64,000 nt of DNA from Symbiodinium microadriaticum (GCA_001939145.1 LSRX01000669.1:101626-165625), one strand, 5' to 3'. Positions 1-10,922 are shown, counted from the first letter of the stretch. Numbers and translations: made by a program. Notes: generated by a model from the letters alone, not told the origin.

Positions 1-367
1 TTCAGGGTTTAGGAGAAGTCGGGGGCTTCAGGGTGCGAGGATTGAAGCCTCAAAGTCTGGACAAGCATCATCCAGCGGCCTCACTCAGCAAACATAGATA
101 GATAAATAGATAGATAGATAGATAGATAGGGGTTTCGGGGTTATATGATAATGTAAATTCCCTACTAGCAAAAACCCGGGTTTGCGGTTTACGGAATTTT
201 ATGGGACTTAGGGTTCAGGGTTTAGGAGAAGTCGGGGGCTTCAGGGTGCGAGGATTGAAGCCTCAAAGTCTGGACAAGCATCATCCAGCGGCCTCACTCA
301 GCAAACATAGATAGATAAATAGATAGATAGATAGATAGATAGGGGTTTCGGGGTTATATGATAATGT
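1..367 (+). repeat. 213-bp tandem duplication with GATA arrays
   Basis: The sequence at 1-157 recurs almost exactly from 214 to about 370 (unit 213 bp). Each copy ends in a (GATA)n tract, at about 97-129 and 310-342. The window edge cuts the first unit, so more copies may lie to the left. Confidence 0.9.
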
Positions 368-399
368 AACTTAACTAAACTCTGTGTATATCTCTGTAG

Positions 400-421
400 A
401 GAGAGAGAGAGAGAGAGAGAG
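400..421 (+). repeat. GA dinucleotide array
   Basis: Eleven GA units. Simple sequence with no coding value. Confidence 0.9.
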
Positions 422-601
422 ACGGCTTATAAGGTCCTGTACGGTAGGTCCACATTGTTTACATGGGGACCTTACCAGTTATTCCAGATCCCCCCACATT
501 CTGCTCAGGCCGAAACACCACCAAACAGGAATACATTTATAGTTTAGGGTTTAGGGGGAACAAGCTGCACAAAGTTTGGGCTTGGCTTGGCGTTGCCGCA
601 G

Positions 602-647
602 TTTCGCGCGCGGCTTTCGGCAGCAGCAGGGCTGCTACGAGGCCTTG
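602..647 (+). CDS. Candidate exon island
   Basis: GC-rich island in telomere-like DNA. An AG acceptor after GCGTTGCCGC and a donor G|GTATAT bound an open stretch reading FRARLSAAAGLLRGL. Family unknown; splice sites are by consensus only. Confidence 0.35.
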
Positions 648-1392
648 GTATATGCAAGAGTAGTATATGGAGCATGACAGAACCCGGTGCCTGATGCCCG
701 TGTTGTCCAGGGTAGTTATCATCGTCAATCCCGGCGCTACTAGCATAGAAGCCTCAATAATTACCCATGCTATACCGTTCCGTGGGGTTCCGATTCCAAC
801 TATAGTATAAACACCAAAAGAATCCTTGCTAAGAACAAAGGCTCCAAAATTTGTTTCGTCCAGGTGCCAGGTGTTTGGAGTTCATCGTGCTTCAGCATGG
901 ATCCTGAATTTCATGTCTGCTTTAGTCTTATTTTTTCGAATCATCGGGGCCTGAATATTCACCAATAGTATCCCCGCATATCCCCCCCCTCCGGCGTGTA
1001 ATGTGATATAACCACCCAACCTGTTCCAATTGCTAAGGCCCTTACTTTGCTTCTGCAGGGTGCTAGCTTCTTCGACCCAAACCATGGTAAGGTCCAACCA
1101 GACATGCTTCCTTAGCCCTCTAATCCTGACCCCTATAGTGAGCTATAGAGTCACTCATATAGGGGCCTTAAACAATTTATAAAATAGAATAGAGTTTTGG
1201 GGGTTCCTCAAGTTACAGGGGATAGCCCCTAAACCATGAGGTTATTGAGCCCACTGGTACAAAAGTAGGGCCAGCAGATGCCACACAGGAAGGCTTTTGA
1301 GGGTGGGAGTTTCTATACAGAGAGCCTGAACCCTAAGCCCTACAGCCAAAAAGCCCCAAACCCCCAAGCACAATACTCCGGGGTTTATGGTG
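648..1392. other. No gene recognised
   Basis: Mixed unique sequence with scattered telomere-like words. 1125-1215 holds a lone arm resembling hairpin family I (GGGGCCTTAA...AGAGTTTTGGGGGTTCCT). Nothing else supported. Confidence 0.5.
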
Positions 1393-1475
1393 TGAGTAGT
1401 TCTCCTTTGTTGGGTCTCCAATATAGTACGGCACCCTTACAAAAGGGACCCTAATTTAGAGAGCTACCCATGTAG
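1393..1475 (+). repeat. Hairpin element family H, copy 1
   Basis: Arms GTAGTTCTC... and ...GAGAGCTACC around TATAGTACGGCACCCTTA. Same family at 2721, 26803, 30264 and 55364. Confidence 0.7.
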
Positions 1476-1559
1476 GGTTTAAGGGGCCTGGGTTCCTGAT
1501 CACCGTTCAGTAAAATGCAGCTCGATGATAGGGGTTCGGCTCCCTTGGCCCTAGGCATA

Positions 1560-1730
1560 TGTCTATGTATGCGTATGTATATACATACACAGATGTAGGT
1601 ATAGATATAACTATGAAGACAAAATTAAGCAGATTGGTAAACACATGACTTGAAAAATGTATATATACACATGTATGTACGTGTGTATGTATATGTATAT
1701 ATATATATATACACACACATGTGTGTGTAC
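1560..1730 (+). repeat. TA/TATG simple-repeat tract
   Basis: Alternating ATGTATATAC-type words. It yields spurious Y/I-rich ORFs on both strands. Confidence 0.85.
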
Positions 1731-1814
1731 CGTCTGTGACAGTTGGGGAATTGAGTGTTGCTTTCGGGGATGGGGTTTAGGAGTTGAGAATATTTACTTG
1801 TGGATTTTTGTTTT

Positions 1815-1895
1815 GGTGTGTGCGTGCGTGCGTGTGTGCGTGTGTGCGTGTGTGCGTGTGTGCGTGTGTGGGTATGTGTGTGTGTGTGTGTGTGT
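1815..1895 (+). repeat. GT/GCGTGT microsatellite
   Basis: About 80 bp of GTGTGCGT followed by pure GT. It generates false Cys/Val-rich and His/Thr-rich ORFs. Confidence 0.9.
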
Positions 1896-2381
1896 TTCGG
1901 TTAAACAAGTCGAGAAAGTCAGGGTTTTGCATTTTGGGGAACACCGGAACATGTTGCTCAAGCCACGATGCCGAACCGGAACCTTTAAACGGAAACCCAA
2001 AGCCCCCCGAAGCCCACACCTGCTCCTGTTAGCCGGGCCCGTAGGGCAGAGTCTTCTTGTTTGTTCCACGTCAGTCTAGTGAAAGCAAACATCCACGCGA
2101 GCTGCTCCCACTACATGTGACTATGCCGGCATGCCTGGCTGCTACTTGGCGAGTTCATGCGGCCCTTGTTTCGGATTTCAGTGAAGTTGGATCCAGATAA
2201 ATCAAGACCTACACTCTGCAATTCCATGGTAACCCTAAACTCTAAACCCCAATTCATCCTCGAAAACCCTAAACCCTAAACCCTGGAAGCCCGAAGCTGT
2301 AAATCCTCAGCCATAGAAGTCCCCAGGCTAAACCCGTACCTAAACAACATCGCCAAGGCTAACTAATGTAAGAGAGGGGCC

Positions 2382-2433
2382 TACCCATAGGCCCCTAAGT
2401 AGTTCCTTCTTATGGTTTATATTTAGAATCCTA
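2382..2433 (+). repeat. Hairpin family A, single arm
   Basis: Left arm and loop only (TACCCATAGGCCCCTAAGTA...), ending where the loop would continue. A truncated copy of 3051-3144. Confidence 0.75.
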
Positions 2434-2720
2434 TATCTCGCTTATTGTCTCAGTGACTCAGTGCTGACAGTCTGTTCATCTGTGCTCCTGTTCAACGTAA
2501 CTGCTCATTGAAGTTGGCTGTTGCTTTTGTGCAGTATCCTCTTGTTTGGTAGTGGTCGCAGCATTTCCAATACTTACAATTGCTTAAAATCGAGCCCGCT
2601 GTCGTAGTAGTTGGACATGGGCAATGCTACCCCCTGAACCCTAAACTTGCACTACCAGCACGAATTTTCCATATAGTTGTCGTCATAGCAGTCGGTAGAC
2701 GCCTATGACTCTGTTGAAGT

Positions 2721-2837
2721 CCCCATGTAGGTAGGTCTCTACGTTAGGGTCCCTTTTAGGGTCCGTTTTATAAGGGTGCCGTACTATACTTGGGACCTAG
2801 AAAGGGACCCTAATTCAGAGAACTACCGCGTAGGTAG
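2721..2837 (+). repeat. Hairpin family H, copy 2
   Basis: GTAGGTAGGTCTCTACGTTA pairs with CAGAGAACTACCGCGTAGGT region; loop contains GTGCCGTACTATACTTGG. Confidence 0.7.
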
Positions 2838-3050
2838 ACTAGATAATGCTCCAACGGCCTATTCCAGCTACTAAAGCATCTTCGTTACTTCTGGTGGGGT
2901 GCTAAGCGAGCTCGGTACCTCAAAACTCGTAGACGCCCCAACTCCGAAGTACAACACCCGCTGCTCAGATACCAAAGCCAGCCCCAAAGCTGCGCAAACC
3001 CTCAAACCTCTAAACCCTCAAACCCGAACCCCCCCTAAACCAAAGCAAAA

Positions 3051-3144
3051 TACCCATAGGCTCCTAAGTAGTTCCTTTTTGTGGTTTATATTTAGAATCC
3101 TGTAAGGTAATCCCAAAAAGGAACTACTTAGGAGCCTATGGGTA
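3051..3144 (+). repeat. Hairpin family A, full copy
   Basis: Near-perfect 37-bp arms, TACCCATAGGCTCCTAAGTA at the left end and its complement ...GGAGCCTATGGGTA at the right, around a GTTTATATTTAGAATCC loop. Other copies: 6211, 27213, 29404, 50533, with a half copy at 2382. Confidence 0.88.
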
Positions 3145-3162
3145 GGGTTTATATCTCTCTAA

Positions 3163-3192
3163 ACCCTAAACCCTAAACCCTAAACCCTAAAA
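3163..3192 (+). repeat. Perfect CCCTAAA array
   Basis: About four exact telomere-type units. Interstitial, directly left of the island at 3221. Confidence 0.9.
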
Positions 3193-3220
3193 CCAAAACA
3201 AACATAAACCCTGAACCAAA

Positions 3221-3314
3221 GCGAGCTCGGTGCTGCCCAAGGCCGGCGTTGATGCATGCGATTCCGCTTTCGCGGAAGCTTCCGTGCTGCTCCAGGCGCT
3301 CTTGCTTTGGCGGT
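3221..3314 (+). CDS. Candidate exon island
   Basis: High-complexity GC-rich island between CCCTAAA repeats (left) and TTTAGGG-type repeats (right). It is open as ASSVLPKAGVDACDSAF and onward to a Leu-rich end. Splice ends unclear; product unknown. Confidence 0.35.
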
Positions 3315-3404
3315 TTGGGGCTCAGGTTTTGGGGGTTTGAAGGTTTTGGGTTTGAAGGTTTGGGGTTTTGAGGATTTTGGGTTTGGTTTTGGGGCTCAGG
3401 GTTT

Positions 3405-3565
3405 TGGGGTATAGGGTATATAGGGGTATATAGGGTTTCGGGTTTAGGTTATAGGGTATATAGGGGTATATAGGGTTTTGGGTTTAGGTTATAGGGTATA
3501 TAGGGGTATATAGGGTTTTGGGTGTAGGGTATATAGGGTATAGGGTATATAGGGGTATATAGGGT
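3405..3565 (+). repeat. Tandem TATAGGGTATATAGGGG array
   Basis: Three to four copies of a ~48-bp unit built from GGGTATATAGGGGTATATAG and TTTAGGTTATA. A telomere-like derivative. Confidence 0.85.
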
Positions 3566-3804
3566 TTAGGGTGTAGGGTGCAGGGTTTAGGGGTTTTGCG
3601 GTTTGGGGCTCAGGGTTTTGGGTTTGAAGGTTTAGGGTTAGGGTTAAGGGGTTTGGGGTAAAGGGTTTAGGGTTTTGGATTGCTCTTTCTTTGTCGGTTT
3701 GGTGTTTAGGGTTTGGGGTTTTGAAGGTTTAGGGTTTTTAGGGTTTTGGGGCTCAGGGTTTGTTTTTTTTGGAGGTTTAGAGTTTCTGCGGTTGGGGCTC
3801 AGGG

Positions 3805-4415
3805 TTTTGGGTTTGAAGGTTTAGGGTTTTTAGGGTTTTGAGTGTTCAGGGTTTTGGATTTGAAGGTTTAGGGTTTTAGGATTTTGTTAAGGGTTCAGGG
3901 TTTGGGGGTTTGAAGGTTTAGGGTTTTTAGGGTTTTGAGTGTTCAGGGTTTTGGATTTGAAGGTTTAGGGTTTTAGGATTTTGTTAAGGGTTCAGGGTTT
4001 GGGGGTTTGAAGGTTTAGGGTTTTTAGGGTTTTGAGTGTTCAGGGTTTTGGATTTGAAGGTTTAGGGTTTTAGGATTTTGTTAAGGGTTCAGGGTTTGGG
4101 GGTTTGAAGGTTTAGGGTTTTTAGGGTTTTGAGTGTTCAGGGTTTTGGATTTGAAGGTTTAGGGTTTTAGGATTTTGTTAAGGGTTCAGGGTTTGGGGGT
4201 TTGAAGGTTTAGGGTTTTTAGGGTTTTGAGTGTTCAGGGTTTTGGATTTGAAGGTTTAGGGTTTTAGGATTTTGTTAAGGGTTCAGGGTTTGGGGGTTTG
4301 AAGGTTTAGGGTTTTTAGGGTTTTGAGTGTTCAGGGTTTTGGATTTGAAGGTTTAGGGTTTTAGGATTTTGTTAAGGGTTCAGGGTTTGGGGGTTTGAAG
4401 GTTTAGGGTTTTTAG
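3805..4415 (+). repeat. 97-bp minisatellite, ~6 copies
   Basis: The block beginning TTTGGGGGTTTGAAGG recurs at 3901, 3998, 4095, 4192, 4289 and 4386, exactly 97 bp apart and nearly identical. The unit is itself composed of TTTAGGG, TTCAGGG and TTTGAAGG words. Confidence 0.95.
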
Positions 4416-4750
4416 GGTTTGGGGGGTAAGGGTTGCGGGTTTTGGAGGTCGGGTTCAGGGTTCAGGAGTTTAGGGCTTTAGGGCTCGTGAAGATGTTATG
4501 TTTCTAGAATGAAGAGTTCCTCATGACAGTTTTTAAAGATTTATGATTCTACATGGTTGGATCAGGGTTCGAAAAGGTTTTTATAAGGATGAAAAAGCTC
4601 TTATTGGTCAGCAGTTTCCCTCCTTGTCTAAAGGAGGCGTTGTTGCAGGTTTCTAAGGCTTGCTAGGTGTTTCTCTGGTGTCATCGGGGTTCCGCCGCTC
4701 CTTAAGAGTCCTGCTGAATAGCTGCCCTTGCCAATTTACCTTCATGTCTA

Positions 4751-4864
4751 GGACATTTTCAGGTTTGTAGTTACCGTTATAGGAGCCTCACAGAAGGTCT
4801 ATATACCTTATAGAAGCCTTATGGAAGCCTTAAAAACCCTAAACTCCCCACCTGTAGTTTCCTT
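4751..4864 (+). repeat. Hairpin-like family M, copy 1
   Basis: GGACATTTTCAGGTTTGTAG...TTACCGTTATAGGAGCC...AAACTCCCCACCTGTAGTTT. Repeated at 9533, 27110 (part) and 41467. Confidence 0.7.
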
Positions 4865-5533
4865 TTATCTCTGCAGTTCTGCTCCCACCCCAAGGGCTCC
4901 CAAGGTACGCGCCCAGATGTACAGTAGTATGTCTGCGACTTGTGTGACTTCTTGCTTCTGTTCCTTTCATCATGTCGCGAGGCACATGTGGAGTTCGAGC
5001 CACTTGGCTTCCACGAAGAACTGGGGCTGCCGAGGCCGTCGGAGATGTCTTGGAAGGTCTTGAATGGCTTATGCTTGTGTTCTAGGTTTCTATGAGAGGT
5101 ATCTGACGGTTGCAAGGGTTCTGTTAGGGTTTTAGTGATTTTAGGGCTGATGAGAACACACCATTCAGAGTATAGTATTTGGGACCTCTAAAACTACTTT
5201 TCGGGTACTTGGGCCCCGAGGGTTTGGGTTTCCTGTGGCTACTACGCAGGGTGTAGGATTTAGGATTATTTAAATCCCAAGCACGAAGCTCACACCCCCT
5301 AGACCCGACAACATCCCATAAAGAACCCTATTTAACCAGGGCTGAAGGAGTGTATACCACCCGGAAAAGCAGAGCGAATAGAAGGTGGCGGCCGGGTATG
5401 GAGTCTAACCACACGGCGAGTCTGCTTGAGCTGGCAGGCGGACGCTGGTTCGGAGATTTTTGTTATCTGGTTCAGGGTTTAGGGTTCAGGGGGCTTAGCT
5501 TCGATTCAAATCGGAAGCAGTAAGGCCAGCCGT
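4865..5533. other. No gene recognised
   Basis: 4870-5070 is GC-richer and open on both strands for 80-98 codons, but without coding-like motifs or splice context; the rest is degenerate repeat. No call made. Confidence 0.4.
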
Positions 5534-5645
5534 ACTTAGAGGGTCATGGGTAGTTGTAGGTGGGTTTAGAAGTCGGCGAACTATAGTTATAGCTCATATT
5601 AGGGAATTTATAACCCTACTGAATCTACCCATGAACCTCCAAGTA
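5534..5645 (+). repeat. Hairpin family B, diverged copy
   Basis: Arms ACTTAGAGGGTCATGGGTAG and CTACCCATGAACCTCCAAGT; the right arm is closer to consensus. Confidence 0.75.
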
Positions 5646-6210
5646 GGACCTTAATATGGGTTGGATGCTAGAGGGGTTTGCAGGTTGGATTGAGTTTGGG
5701 GTATTACAGGCCCATTGTAGGCAGGCAAACTAGCCGGTTGCATAGTCTAAGGGACCTGGCGTAGGATCTAGTGATGTTTAGGGTTTAGGGTTTAGGGGCC
5801 CAATTAGGGTTCACCGGGCATAAGATCAAGGCTAATTTTGCCCTTTAGGGTTTCGATCTGACTGCAGAGGTTTGAACATGTCGCTTCTAGCAATCTCCCG
5901 CATGGCTGCCCCTAGATAGTAAGGCTCAGTAAGGCACGCTGATATACCCCGGGACCAAAGCCTATTCTAGGTGTTGAGGCCCGTTTAGTGTGTGTGTGTG
6001 TGTGCTTGTCCGGATGTCATGGGGCTCCTTTGTTAGGATCTCGAGTACAAAGAAAGAAAAAACGTGAATCAGCTCGAGGTGATTTTGCAGTATGAATGGC
6101 ATCGGCAGATTCCCTCCAAAGCCCATTCGAGCTGCCAGCAGAAGGTGAGGCATAGAGAGTCCCAGTATAGAGCCCTAAACCCTAAACCCTGAACCCGTAT
6201 CGAAACGGTC

Positions 6211-6305
6211 ACCAATCATAGGCCCCTAAGTAGTTCCTTTTTGGGATTATATTTACATTTTCCTAAGATAATCCCAAAAAGGAACTACTTAGGGGCCTAT
6301 GGGTA
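6211..6305 (+). repeat. Hairpin family A, full copy
   Basis: Compared with 3051-3144, a base in the left arm (GGCTCC to GGCCCC) changed together with its partner (GGAGCC to GGGGCC), keeping the pair. Confidence 0.88.
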
Positions 6306-6406
6306 ATCTCCTAAAGGAGGGCAAAGAGTCCATGTCCCACCCTTACTTGTCAAGTAAGATTATGGGAACCCTAAGGGTCCAAGTACCGAATAAGCATATA
6401 ATAAAC

Positions 6407-6513
6407 CCCGAAAAGTTGGAAACCGGATTAAGGACAAATAGTGCTGGGATTCCCTATACATTACCCTTAAGGATTGAGGCTATTGGGTTTCCAACTTTTG
6501 GGCTTCTACTGTA
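6407..6513 (+). repeat. Hairpin family E, copy 1
   Basis: CCGAAAAGTTGGAAACC pairs with GGGTTTCCAACTTTTGGG; the end TTCTACTGTA is shared with 41592-41700. Confidence 0.82.
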
Positions 6514-6840
6514 TACTCTTCTGAATACTAACCTACAAAACTACTATCCGTAACCCAAGTATATGATTGTTAGATCCTTCGGACCCTTAGGGGAACATCC
6601 GACGAGGTCTCGCCGCTCTCCACCTGCAACAGAGGATAGGACTCTGCGAAGACTCGACGCTTGTTCGAATCCCCAAGTTGTCTGTAGGGTAAGATTTAAT
6701 GGCGTCGGTATTCGTCCAACCCCCAAACCTAAATTAGCCCTGAAACCCCAGCGCCACGCCCTCAACCCTAACAGCCCTAAAGATCACACTTTGTTGGTGC
6801 TATGTCTCATTTGCATGTTGGGGTCAGCACAACTAACCTA

Positions 6841-7713
6841 GATTATTCCATAGTTTCCTCATTGTAGGGTTTCTGGTTTAGGGTTTAAGGTTTAGGGTTT
6901 GGGGTTTAGTAGATATACTAAGAGGTGCCCAAACCCACTATTCCAGTCATTCGGGCGCCCTTGTCATGTTATGGGGTCCAGGGTTTAGGGATAGGGACGA
7001 TAGAAACTGGAATGTGTCTTTTGTGGGTGGTATATTAGAGTGTAGGTAGAAGAAAGAACCCTGAGGAACAGTGTAGGTACTTATTCAGACTTCTTTCGCG
7101 GTTCATTGGTGTTCTGGAGTTCACCGCCGAGAGTTTGAGGTGTTGGCATGTAGTGGAGGGGCCTTCAACTTTTAACTGGGCTTTGTGGTCTCACTAAATA
7201 TGCCGACCCCTGCAAATTTGAGACCATGAACCCTAAACCCTGAACCCTAGACCCTAAACCCTAAACTCTTAAACCCTAAACTCTTAAACCCTAAACGGGG
7301 TACGCTGTTCGGCACCCCGGCTTGAGAACTCGGAAGCCCCTGAAGCCTCGGACCCTAAGCAAAGCCGCCCTGAAGCCCCCAAAATCCTGCAGGACCGTAG
7401 GAAGAAGGCTGGCTAAATGCAGAGAGTGCAAGATCCTTATAGGCATGTGGACCTTGAACGCAAAGCCCTACAGAACTCCTAACACCACAAACCGCAACCC
7501 TCAATAGATCCGAACCCCTTCAGCCGCAAATTCCACGAGCCCCAAAGCCTCCGAAGCTCTGAAGCGCTGTGTTCAGCACAGCAGACGGCCTCACAGCCCG
7601 GCCTAGAGTTTTCCGAGTCCTTGCAGCTATTTTGGTTATAGCGGTCCCTAAACCCTAAACCCTATAACCCTATAACCCTGAAGCCCAGAGAGCCTAGAGC
7701 CTCCGTAAGGGCG
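6841..7713. repeat. Degenerate telomere-like repeats, strand switch
   Basis: G-rich top strand at about 6865-6910 (GGTTTAGGG words), C-rich at 7226-7295 (CCCTAAACTCTTAAA) and again near 7645-7680. A 61-codon ORF at 7322-7507 is made of diverged CCTAAAG words and is not called. Confidence 0.75.
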
Positions 7714-7797
7714 AAGAGCTGCCTCTGCGTCCCCACCTGGGCGCTCGTTGCTGGCATCGCCTTTGTGGCCGTTGCGGTGCAACCTGGGCGCAAGTTT
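7714..7797 (+). CDS. Candidate exon island, membrane-like
   Basis: Open reading gives PTWALVAGIAFVAVAV, a hydrophobic helix-like segment, then QPGRK. CCCTAAA repeats lie to the left and TTTAGGG repeats to the right. Product unknown. Confidence 0.33.
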
Positions 7798-7816
7798 AGG
7801 GGGCCTTAGAGCATAC

Positions 7817-7900
7817 CAAGAGCATTAGGGATTATAGGGTTTAGGGATTATAGAGTTTAGGGTTTAGGGGTTTCGGGTTTTAGGGTTTAGGGTTTAGGGC
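7817..7900 (+). repeat. TTTAGGG-type block
   Basis: GGATTATAGGGTTTAGGG and derivatives, right of the island at 7714. Confidence 0.85.
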
Positions 7901-8456
7901 AGCACGCCCCAAGCCCGAAATCTCAACACCCCCCACACCCTGTAGTGTCGAACCCTATAATATAAGCCCCGGAAACCGGAATGTGCAAGCCCTTGCAGCG
8001 TCCATCGGTTCGACCAGGACAAGCAGTCACCGGCGCAGATGTGACAGCATGACACGCTTTAGCCTGCCCCATAACACGTGGGCCCGCACCGAAAGCCTCC
8101 ATCGTACATTACTTGGAGTATCAGGGGGCTTGGTAAGTAGGGCTCGAAGATGAAGATCTGTATATACTCCACACCCCTGTCACAATACTTCTGACCATCC
8201 ATCAGCTTTTCGCCACAAACACGCCCTCACAGATTCGGATGCCCTTTACATGAAGGGTTTGGTGGGGGTTTGGGTCAAAGAAAGGTTTAGGGTTTGTGTG
8301 TCAGGCTATCACGGTTAAAGGTTTAGAATTGGGGTTGTAGAAGTGTTGTAGAGTAAAGTTTACGGTCCAAGTGAGTAGGTATTCGAGTCTTTGCAAGAAT
8401 CGCAGCAGCAGCAGCCAGCAGGTACTGTGGGATTTGAAGCACTCCACCCGTCTGTA
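7901..8456. other. No gene recognised
   Basis: Mostly unique sequence with scattered CCCTAA words. A tiny AG...GT-bounded CAG-repeat stretch near 8395-8420 was judged too short to call. Confidence 0.4.
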
Positions 8457-8541
8457 CAAGTTTACATTTTGACCTTCAAGCAGTCCATATAGGGCCAAGG
8501 TATATACTATATGCCGCCACTTGCGAACATGGACCCTTCGA
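8457..8541 (+). repeat. Hairpin family C, very diverged copy
   Basis: Keeps CCTTCAAGCAGTCCATATAG, GGCCAAGGTATATACTAT and ACATGGACCCTT of family C; the left arm is lost. Confidence 0.5.
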
Positions 8542-8562
8542 GTAAGCCTTTGTTTGCAGTCG

Positions 8563-8578
8563 CCCCCCCCCCCCCCCG
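8563..8578 (+). repeat. Poly(C) run
   Basis: About 16 cytosines; length in the assembly may be unreliable. Confidence 0.85.
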
Positions 8579-8934
8579 CCACCCAGAGTCTCCAGCTTCG
8601 TTTAGGGTTTGGGGGTTAAATCGTGAACCCTAATGCGAAATTCTGGGAGCAGAGCCTTAAATCCAGACTGAAACGCCCAAGCGCTCAAAGCCACATGACG
8701 ACCCCGTCTGCCTGCTAGCACACTTGCTAGAACTGGCTAAACACTGTATGACAATTTCTTCAAAAATCCTGCTTTTAAAGCCAGATCCGCAAACTAAACA
8801 GACTCCACAGAGCCCTGCTACACCCAGCGAAACCCCAAGCCCTATAGACCCTAAGCCCAATAAACGCCAGAAAGCCACAGCAACAAATTATCGCAGCAAG
8901 AAACAACTTCTACCCTATAGACGCCTCAAAAAGG

Positions 8935-9530
8935 AGCCCATTAAAGGACCCTAAGCCCTAAACTCTAAATCCTTAATAATGTAATAAAGGAGCCCATTAA
9001 AGGAACCCTAAGATCCCTCAACAGAAGAAAGCCCCTGGAAGGAACCCTAAGCCCAAAATTTCGAAGCCCCTGGTTTTACTTTTTGGACCTTGTAAACCTT
9101 ATGAGAAAGCCCGAAAAGCTGAGTTTTTCAGATTCCCCAAAAGCCTTTTTTGAAACCGTGAGAAGGGTTTAGGGGTTCCTTAAAGCCATATAAGCCCTAA
9201 ACCTTCCCTAAACCCTCCACCCTTAATCAAACCAGAAATGATCCAAAACCCTAAGTTCCACCCTGGAGGCCCGTCAAAGGAGCCCTAAACCCAAAAGCTC
9301 CAAAGCCCCCAAGCTCTACCATTTGAGGTTCCAGATTCCAAGGCCCTTTCTTAAAACCCATTAAGGGTTTAAGGGTTCAGGGTTTAGGACGTATGCGGTT
9401 TAGGGTTTAGGGTTTAATTTAAACCCTAAGCCCGAAACCCTGAACAGTAAAGCCCAAATGCTCCAAAGCCCTACGTTCTACCCTACATCCCTTCAAGGAT
9501 CCCCTGAACCCAAAGCTCCAAAAAAAACAG
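8935..9530 (+). repeat. C-rich degenerate telomere-like tract
   Basis: ACCCTAAGCCC, CCCTAAACC and CCCAAAGCTCC words dominate. A short internal repeat (AAAGGAGCCCATTAAAGG) occurs twice near 8930 and 8985. Confidence 0.75.
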
Positions 9531-9532
9531 TC

Positions 9533-9620
9533 CAGGACATTTTCGGGTGGGTAGTTACCGTTATAGGGGCCTTGTAGCAGCCCAATTATAGCTTAAACTC
9601 CCCACCTGTAGTTTCCTTTA
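9533..9620 (+). repeat. Hairpin-like family M, copy 2
   Basis: GGACATTTTCGGGTGGGTAG...TTACCGTTATAGGGGCC...AAACTCCCCACCTGTAG, as at 4751. Confidence 0.72.
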
Positions 9621-9624
9621 ACCC

Positions 9625-9714
9625 CAGGTTCTATCCTTACCATAATAGGGAACTATAGTAAATAAGATGGTTTCCTTATTGTGGTAACTTGAATGAAATC
9701 CCCGAACAAGAACC
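9625..9714 (+). repeat. Hairpin family J, copy 1
   Basis: GGTTCTATCCTTACCATAAT pairs with ATTGTGGTAACTTGAATG...AAGAACC around TAGGGAACTATAGTAAATAA. Copies at 28780, 34736 and 57820, part copy at 9858. Confidence 0.75.
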
Positions 9715-9719
9715 CCAGA

Positions 9720-10090
9720 AAACCCTAGACCCTAAACCCTAAACCCCTAGACCCTAAACCCTACACCCTAGACCCCAAACCCTATAATCCCTAAACCCTA
9801 TAAACCCTAAGCCCTATAATCCCTAAACCCTAGAACCCCTAAACCCAAAACCCCCGGGTTCTACCTAAGAAATTTTGCTTAAGTTACCATAATAGGGATC
9901 GAAAGGAAATGAGCCTAACAAGAACCCAGAAAATCCCAGGTTCTACCTAAACCGGTACGTTTCCTTTAACCCCAGGTTCTACCCCCCTAAATTTCCCTAA
10001 ACCCCTAAACCCTCCAACACCCCCCAGGTTCTACCCCCTAAACTTCCCTAAACCCTAAATCCTATAACCCTAAACCCCCAGGTTCTACCT
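9720..10090 (+). repeat. C-rich telomere-like tract with family J fragment
   Basis: CCCTAAACCC and TATAATCCCTAAACCC repeats; 9858-9930 is a partial family J copy (TTACCATAATAGGGATC). CCCAGGTTCTACC recurs at about 9850, 9950, 10023 and 10077. Confidence 0.75.
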
Positions 10091-10091
10091 G

Positions 10092-10165
10092 GTGAACTTC
10101 TACCTCTGGAGTCGGCGACGGCGGCTGCAGCGCCTCCACAACCTGGAGGCTACGAAGGAGCCCTG
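10092..10165 (+). CDS. Candidate exon island
   Basis: Open as NFYLWSRRRRLQRLHNLE, a basic helix, ending ...TKEPW before a possible donor GTGTCC. It breaks a C-rich telomere-like tract; G-rich repeats follow. Confidence 0.33.
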
Positions 10166-10199
10166 GGTGTCCTTCTTAAAACCCTAGGGTTTAGGGGTT

Positions 10200-10920
10200 A
10201 TAGGATTCCTTTGCGAGGTTTATTTCAAGTGTCTCTAGAAGGGTTCTTTAAGGTCTTCTTCAACACACCATTCAGGGCTGTTTGGTGGCTCTTTAAGCGC
10301 CCGATTGAAACCTGTATGCAGCTACAAAAAGCTTCCTTACGGGGTTTCTTTGAGAGGTCTGGGCGTCTAGGGTTTATGTTTCATCTTCTTCAGGGTTCCT
10401 TTCAGTAGTCTTGGAGGCTGCCTGTAAGGATTGTTGTTGGGGTCCCTTAAGGGTCTCTCTCTAGGTTCCATGATGGGATTCAGAGCTGTTCTGCAACACC
10501 TCGAGCCGATTCATGAGCCCGACCACGGTCTGCCCTGGCATTGCCCTGTAGCTGACAGGTTTCTTTGGGGTCCGGTATGTCTGGTTTCAGTAGTCTTGTT
10601 AGGATTTTTGTTGGGGTCCCTAAAGGGTCTCTCTAGGGTTATTTAGGGTCCGGGATTTTGGGTGGAGGGGCTTGGGGTTTAGGGCTCCATTAAGATTGTA
10701 GGATGTCAGGGAGGTCTTTTAAGAAGGCTCCCTAGGGTGCTCCTGTACGGGATCCATACGGCCTTTCATGTATTCCTACTACAAGGGGCTCTAGAAGCAT
10801 TCCTGTTTTCAACAAGGGTTTCTACAAAGGCTCTAGACAGATCCCGAGAAGGAATGATACAATCCCAGAGGGTCCTAAGCATCTTCACAGTAGACTTAGA
10901 AAGTAGGGTTTCCATGCTAG
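10200..10920. other. Diverged G-rich repeats, no gene
   Basis: Open frames at 10211-10946 are rich in GGGTTCTTTAAGG- and TCCTTAAGGG-type words. The word TTGTTGGGGTCCCTTAAGGG recurs at about 10434 and 10609 (with variation). Read as diverged repeat DNA, not a gene. Confidence 0.5.
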
Positions 10921-10922
10921 AA

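Noticed and set aside
1657..2079. 140-codon plus ORF and its minus partners
   Set aside because: Built on the GT/GCGTGT microsatellite; the non-repeat remainder shows no coding signature.
4819..5115. Opposed 80- and 98-codon ORFs
   Set aside because: Overlapping on both strands, with repeat-derived ends and no splice context or motif; left uncalled.
6650..6690. GTTCGAATCC, a B-box/T-loop-like word, suggesting a tRNA gene
   Set aside because: The flanks do not form a 5-bp T stem or an acceptor stem, and no anticodon arm or A box is visible upstream.
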